Positions 61,213 to 64,000 of a stretch of 64,000 nt of DNA are shown here, piece after piece. Below the pieces are notes generated by a model that did no database searches, was not told the origin of the DNA, and worked only from the letters and a program-made list of their open reading frames with translations. Where the stretch lies: NCBI GenBank assembly GCA_019633425.1, contig WSUB01000030.1, forward strand, positions 248,001-312,000. Reading direction: 5' to 3'. This DNA is from Tulasnella sp. 424 (Eukaryota; Basidiomycota; Agaricomycetes; Cantharellales; Tulasnellaceae). Each line of letters begins with the position of its first letter. Within the stretch, counting starts at the first letter, position 1. The translations under genes and the position numbers were made by a program.

Positions 61213-63358
61213 TCATCCACAGCGACAGAGTAAAATGTCGAGTACTCCTTTCTTTCTTGGTTCATCCTCCTTCTGAATACCATCGAAGCCAGTCGTATTA
61301 CCCAAGCCGACATCGGCTCCACGAGACCGCGCAGCCGGAGGGCCGTTGACAGCCATACCTGCGGATCGGCCGTATGTACCACCGTTTTGCGAACTGTTGA
61401 GTGCACCGTAGGAATCTTGCCTTCCAGGCTGACCATACGGCCCAGAAGCGTGCATGGGGCTTGCGTACGGATGATTGCTCGCCACGGGAGAGTTGAGACC
61501 AGATGCAGATTGCAATTGAGCTTGTTGGGCTTGGGCAGGACCACTGACGAGTGGCGCCCCACTTCGACGAGGAGACGACTGGCCAGGTTGTTGTCCTTGG
61601 GGAAGCACCGGTGATCCACCTACAACAGGTAGAACGGAAGGGTTGGCTGTCATGGGGCCAGTCGATGCGTGCTTGGGATTCCGCTGCTGCTTGGATCCAT
61701 GTCGAGCAAGAGCCGGGGACGCAGGGAGGATGATGCCTTGACCTGGCTGTGGGGTAGCGGATGCGCGATGCCCTCGAGATTGACGGTGCTGGCCCCGTTC
61801 ATTACCAGGTACTTGCAGTTGATGGGCTGCAGCCTAGAGGCAAACCACCTGCTTCAGCGATATGATTCTCAATTCACAGGCAGTCCAAATACACACCGCA
61901 CTGGCCTCCCAACCTTTGCCGCCGTTAAGGAGCATCCAATCAAAAACGCCGTCGTCAACTTCACCGATGTTTTTAAGTACTTTGGTGAATAGCTCGCGCA
62001 AAAAGTCGTAGTCTGGGTTCTCTTCAAACCCAAGCTTCCGCACGTAGCTCAAGTAAATTCCAAACTCCTCTGGAATCATACTATCAGTCGTGGCTGCTCA
62101 GATCATCGAGTTTCAAACATACCGGGGAAACCTTCACAAAGTTCCTTAATAGATGTCGTTTGCTTTTTCTCCCCAATCTTTTCATACTTTTGCTTGTTAG
62201 TCGCCGCTTTGAGTCCTTGCCATGGAAGTCCGCCTCTCAAAAAGTACATGAAGACATGCCCGAGTCCTTCCAGGTCATCTCGTCTCGACTGCTCTGTGTA
62301 GCAATCACTCTGTAAGTTTCACCTCGATCTTCGAGGTCTGCCAACACAGCTTACCTCGCCCTAGATGCGTATTAATGCTCATGTAACGAGCCGTGCCGCT
62401 CAAGCTTTTCCGTTCGCGGTACGGAATATGCTGCTTCGTTTTCGGATCCCGCCATAACTTCGCCATTCCGAAGTCGATAATACTGTCGAAACCGAGGTCA
62501 AGGTAAGACTACATCTTTGGTGAAACGCAGTATCGAGTCTATGTGACATACTAAATGGTCCCAGCATTTTTTGATCCTGAAGGCCCAATGAGAAAGTTGT
62601 CTGGCTTGATGTCGCGATAGATCAGGTTCTTTTCGTGAATCGTCTGCACTCGAGTAATCTAAAGAGGAAGAGGGACGTTGAGTTCGACGGAAAATGCTTG
62701 AACGGACAGGAAGCCGTCTACCATCTGCTTTGCAGCCATACAAACTGTCTTGATAGAGAACTTTCGACCGCCTGAGATGCATTTCGATGATCAGCAATGG
62801 CAAGGAGTAAAGGTTATCGGCCCTACACCAATCGAAGAGATCCTCCAAGTTCGGACCAAATAGGTCTATAACGAGCACGTTGTGCAGACCCTCCTGACCA
62901 AAATGATACACCTGAGGAACGCCAACTTTGGACCCAAGCCATTACATAAGCATCTCCGTGGGGTGGATGCATATCGGAACGTACAGCAACCATTGAGAAT
63001 CCTGTAGGAGCGATATTCATCTCGCAGCTGGGGAGCGTCCGATTTTCTGGGTTCCTGACGAAAATACCACCGACTTCACGTTGAGATCGTCTTGTTCCAC
63101 CCGCTACTTTGAACTTGAACCGGAACTCACAAACTTTATCGCCACAGGCTGCCCATTGAGAGTATTAATACCTAAAAAAGAAGGAAAATTACCTCCGAGG
63201 TTATGAAGGGTGATGGCAAAACAGGAAGGGAGGGCCAGACCTTCGAACACAACACCAAAGCTGCCCTCGCCAAGTTTCTTGCCTACTTGAAAATGGCCCC
63301 CGACCATGGCCCCGTTTCCATTAGTGGCCACCGCGGAGGTAGAAGTCGTATGAGACAT
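61213..63358 (-). CDS. Casein kinase I, membrane-anchored (Yck1/2-like)
   Basis: Ser/Thr kinase of the CK1 family. The kinase domain begins [19 protein letters not shown]; the ATP Lys is in GQPVAIKFE. It continues [62 protein letters not shown], the CK1-specific [19 protein letters not shown], and LPWQGLK. All catalytic residues are kept. The tail of about 200 residues is Gln/Pro/Ser-rich and ends DILLCRCG; paired cysteines at the end are palmitoylated in yeast Yck1/2 and hold the kinase at the plasma membrane. Introns are short, several with weak donors such as GTCTGG and GTAGGG. In fungi this class controls endocytosis, nutrient sensing and morphogenesis. Confidence 0.93.
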
Positions 63359-64000
63359 GGAAGTGCAGATGTAGAGGGAGGGTAGGGGGATGGGTATAGA
63401 GGAGTCGTAGGGGATGGTGGATGTGTGGATATGGACCGACGGACTGCCGGCTGTCGATGCAACACGTGCTGTTCACCACGCCCCAAAATGCCGTACGAGA
63501 AGCCGTCCCATCCACCCCTCTCTTTTCTTTTCTTTTACCTTCGTTATCCCATAAAGGATTGTAATGACACATATTGCACCTGTAGCAAGTTTGGTATATC
63601 ACAAGACGACATTGGGCTTTTGTGAGCTCCACCTTCTGGAAACACGAGCGGGACAACGTCCGGATCACTCCTATTGTCGGATCAATTTTTTAGCAGGCTT
63701 GCTTGAACGATGATGCTTATCGCTTGTCTGTTGGATCGCAGCAGCCTTGGGGATCAGATGGTTGCAAAGTGGGTTTTGCTGTGCACAAAACCACGAAACG
63801 GCCTGGCAATCATTTGCGCAAACTCTGGGGCTAATGTATTCCGTTCTGCTTCGGCTTGGTAGTCGTGCGTCTCTCACAATTTAACACCTAAGGGATGTCG
63901 ATAAGCCGCATCCCAACCATATGCGCGGCTCGCTTTCCCCGATTCTCGACTTCCATCTGACAAGCCGGGCAGAGTGAAGACCTACAAAACTGCTGTGTGT
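63359..64000. other. CK1 upstream region, no gene seen
   Basis: Upstream flank of the CK1 gene. The first 180 bases are rich in CT on the CK1 strand (TCTCCCTCTACC-like), likely the leader. Short frames further right (63425-63625 and 63671-63877) show nothing recognisable. Confidence 0.5.

Noticed and set aside
1..64000. Biosynthetic gene cluster around FAS, ABC transporter and Zn2Cys6 regulator
   Set aside because: The FAS is the primary-metabolism type, the transporter is Adp1-like and the genes are interleaved with housekeeping genes; no tailoring enzymes such as P450s or oxidoreductases are present.
1..64000. tRNA genes or transposon remnants
   Set aside because: I found no cloverleaf with matching arms and no reverse transcriptase, transposase or terminal repeats by eye; a dedicated scan could still find divergent ones.

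Overview
This window is nuclear DNA from a filamentous or yeast-like basidiomycete fungus, most likely an agaricomycete. The evidence is the gene content (a type I fatty acid synthase in which the yeast-type beta and alpha chains are joined into one polypeptide, a beta-1,3-glucan synthase, an Adp1-type ABC transporter, a SUR7/PalI protein), the dense short introns (mostly 53-80 nt, GT-AG, often with CTAAC/CTGAC-like branch sites) and agaricomycete-style kinase-like genes. I cannot fix the genus from sequence alone. No tRNA, rRNA, CRISPR array or intact transposon was recognised.

Layout from left to right. 1-1885: no recognisable gene. 1886-3793 (-): protein kinase with a helical N-terminal region. 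4602-9029 (-): ADP1-type ABCG transporter with an EGF-like extracellular N-terminus. 9429-10727 (-): MAF1, the RNA polymerase III repressor. 11035-11867 (-): SDH3, the membrane cytochrome b subunit of complex II. 12726-14702 (+): Zn2Cys6 regulator, head to head with SDH3. 15148-16453 (+): SUR7/PalI-family membrane protein, tail to tail with FKS1 (16875-23124, -), the beta-1,3-glucan synthase. 24591-26090 (-): a second kinase-like gene with the marks of a pseudokinase. 26520-39489 (-): the 13-kb fused fatty acid synthase. 41695-42911 (+): Hsp20-like protein. 46078-47751 (+): Myb/SANT-like protein. 49362-52479 (+): aminopeptidase P. 52764-54207 (-): signal peptide/Ser-Thr-rich/one-TM protein with an SPGPN repeat tail. 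54363-55527 (+): helical protein of unknown function. 55594-58443 (-): AVT3/4-type vacuolar amino-acid transporter. 58648-60158 (-): BIO2 biotin synthase. 60388-60981 (-): small, probably mitochondrial, protein. 61213-63358 (-): membrane-anchored casein kinase I.

Most genes are housekeeping or cell-surface genes and are not an operon or an obvious secondary-metabolite cluster. Loose functional groupings are lipid synthesis and its cofactor (FAS, and BIO2, since biotin serves acetyl-CoA carboxylase upstream of FAS), cell wall and plasma membrane (FKS1, SUR7/PalI, the Ser/Thr-rich sensor-like protein, CK1) and nutrient or respiratory control (MAF1, SDH3, AVT). Exon models were built by hand: where all introns were resolved (both kinases, SDH3, the Zn2Cys6 gene, SUR7/PalI, Hsp20-like, Myb-like, the Ser-rich protein and the 54-kb gene) the summed exon length is a multiple of three. 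The points most worth a second look are the pseudokinase at 24.6-26.1 kb, the fused FAS with a ketosynthase cysteine codon split by an intron, and the unusual hot-spot residues in FKS1. I found no convincing multi-gene novel system.
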